Below, piece by piece: positions 8,384 to 9,130 of a stretch of 9,130 nt of DNA. Numbering within the stretch: position 1 is the stretch's first letter; each line of letters starts with the position of its first letter. The DNA lies in NCBI GenBank assembly GCA_003513895.1, contig DOSU01000071.1, positions 17,604 through 26,733 of the forward strand, read 5' to 3'. The translations under genes and the position numbers were made by a program. The notes beneath the pieces were generated by a model that was given only the letters and a program-made list of their open reading frames with translations, was not told the DNA's origin and ran no database searches. The stretch is from Rikenellaceae bacterium. GTDB lineage: Bacteria; Bacteroidota; Bacteroidia; Bacteroidales; UBA932.

Positions 8384-9130
8384 TTACAACTCCTGCTTGT
8401 CTTCGTATTTTGTCATAAGACGCTTGAGTTCTTTGTGCATTCGCTCTTTTACTTTTGTATAACTAAGATTGTCATACTGATTTACAAGTTCTTTAGGGTC
8501 TGAAAGCAAATCAAACAGTTCCCATTTATCAATATCGTGACCATAAAAATGGATCAGTTTATACCTGCTGTCCCTCACACCGTAATGACGGCGGACTGCA
8601 TGCTCTGCCGGATATTCAAAATAATGGTAATATACCGACTTGCGCCAGTCAGATGGAGTTTTGCCTTTAAGCAGCGGAACTATTGACTTACCCTGAATCT
8701 CTTTTGGAATTGATGCTCCGGCAAGTTCAAGTAATGTTGGGGCATAGTCTATATTTTGGACAAATTGAGGTACATCTCCTCTCTTTTTAAGATCTTTCGC
8801 TCCATCCGGCATTCTCATAACCAAAGGAGTGCGGAAGGACTCTTCATACATAAATCGTTTGTCGAACCAGCCATGCTCACCCATATAAAAACCCTGATCG
8901 GAGGTGTAAATTACTATAGTGTTTTCAAGAAGGCCATTTTCTTTAAGGTAATCCATAACTCTGCCGATATTATTATCCAGAGAACGAATACACTTAAGAT
9001 AGTCCCTCATATAACGCTGAAATTTCCATTCAGCCAGGTCTTTGCCTGTTGGGTTTTTAGAAAGAAACTCTCTGAGAACTTTATTGTAAGTATTGTCCCA
9101 AAGTTCTCTTTGGCGCGGGTCGAGTCTGCG
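8384..9130 (-). CDS. S1-family sulfatase, C-terminal part (5' end outside window)
   Basis: Sulfatases of this family hydrolyse sulfate esters with a formylglycine nucleophile and a Ca2+ ion, usually in the periplasm. Only the last 248 residues are visible; the frame runs open through 9130, so the gene starts upstream, and the Met at 9008-9010 is internal. Visible motifs are DNNIGRVMDYL, the calcium-ligand motif YTSDQGF (Asp codon 8897-8899), GEHGWFDKRFMYEES with the His and Lys that bind sulfate, RTPLVMR, and the C-terminal YKLIHFYGHDIDKWELFDL followed by SDPKEL. The C-terminal pattern recalls GlcNAc-6-sulfatase or mucin-desulfating enzymes of Bacteroides, but the substrate is uncertain. The C/S-x-P-x-R maturation site and any signal peptide lie outside the window, so I cannot say whether the nucleophile is Cys or Ser. 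The maturase gene follows after 2 nt. Confidence 0.93.
   Translation of the reverse strand, partial: RRLDPRQRELWDNTYNKVLREFLSKNPTGKDLAEWKFQRYMRDYLKCIRSLDNNIGRVMDYLKENGLLENTIVIYTSDQGFYMGEHGWFDKRFMYEESFRTPLVMRMPDGAKDLKKRGDVPQFVQNIDYAPTLLELAGASIPKEIQGKSIVPLLKGKTPSDWRKSVYYHYFEYPAEHAVRRHYGVRDSRYKLIHFYGHDIDKWELFDLLSDPKELVNQYDNLSYTKVKERMHKELKRLMTKYEDKQEL

Noticed and set aside
9008..9010. Met at this position as the true start of a short sulfatase
   Set aside because: The frame stays open upstream to 9130 and reads sulfatase-like sequence, and the catalytic N-terminal half would be missing; it is an internal Met of a gene cut by the window edge.

Overview
The window reads as chromosomal DNA from a member of the Bacteroidota, most likely the order Bacteroidales. 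The evidence is the gene order of the ATP synthase cluster (atpD, atpC, a small membrane ORF, atpB, atpE, atpF, atpH, atpA, atpG), the very short AtpC, an AtpB that begins with a secretion signal, a long insertion in AtpD, AT-rich gene junctions with little Shine-Dalgarno sequence, and an S1-type sulfatase paired with its radical-SAM maturase. The assignment rests on recognising these protein sequences, not on a search.

Positions 1-85 are an AT-rich leader with no gene. Positions 86-7138 (+ strand) carry a complete F1Fo ATP synthase operon of eight recognisable subunit genes plus one small four-helix membrane protein. The first four genes are beta (atpD), epsilon (atpC), the membrane ORF and a (atpB). 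The last five are c (atpE), b (atpF), delta (atpH), alpha (atpA) and gamma (atpG). Gaps run from a 16-nt overlap to 39 nt, so one polycistronic transcript is likely. The order is a circular permutation of the E. coli order IBEFHAGDC: the beta-epsilon pair has moved from the end to the front. The catalytic and ion-path residues are all present (Walker motifs, alpha arginine finger, stator Arg of subunit a, rotor Glu of subunit c), so the enzyme should work. The c-ring residues point to H+ rather than Na+.

Positions 7131-9130 (- strand) converge on the ATP synthase operon. They carry a sulfatase, of which only the C-terminal 248 residues are in the window (its start lies beyond 9130), followed after 2 nt by an anaerobic sulfatase-maturating enzyme (anSME). 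The pair makes sense functionally: the maturase converts the active-site Cys or Ser of the sulfatase to formylglycine without oxygen, and the sulfatase then removes sulfate esters, probably from host or algal glycans. The maturase stop codon lies inside the 3' end of atpG (8-nt overlap), so the two operons share their ends.

I see no RNA gene, insertion sequence, CRISPR array or prophage feature, and no non-coding stretch over 100 bases. I did not find a previously undescribed system. The points most worth a second look are the uncharacterised membrane protein between atpC and atpB, the secreted-type N-terminus of AtpB, the absence of the inhibitory domain from AtpC, and the overlapping convergent ends.
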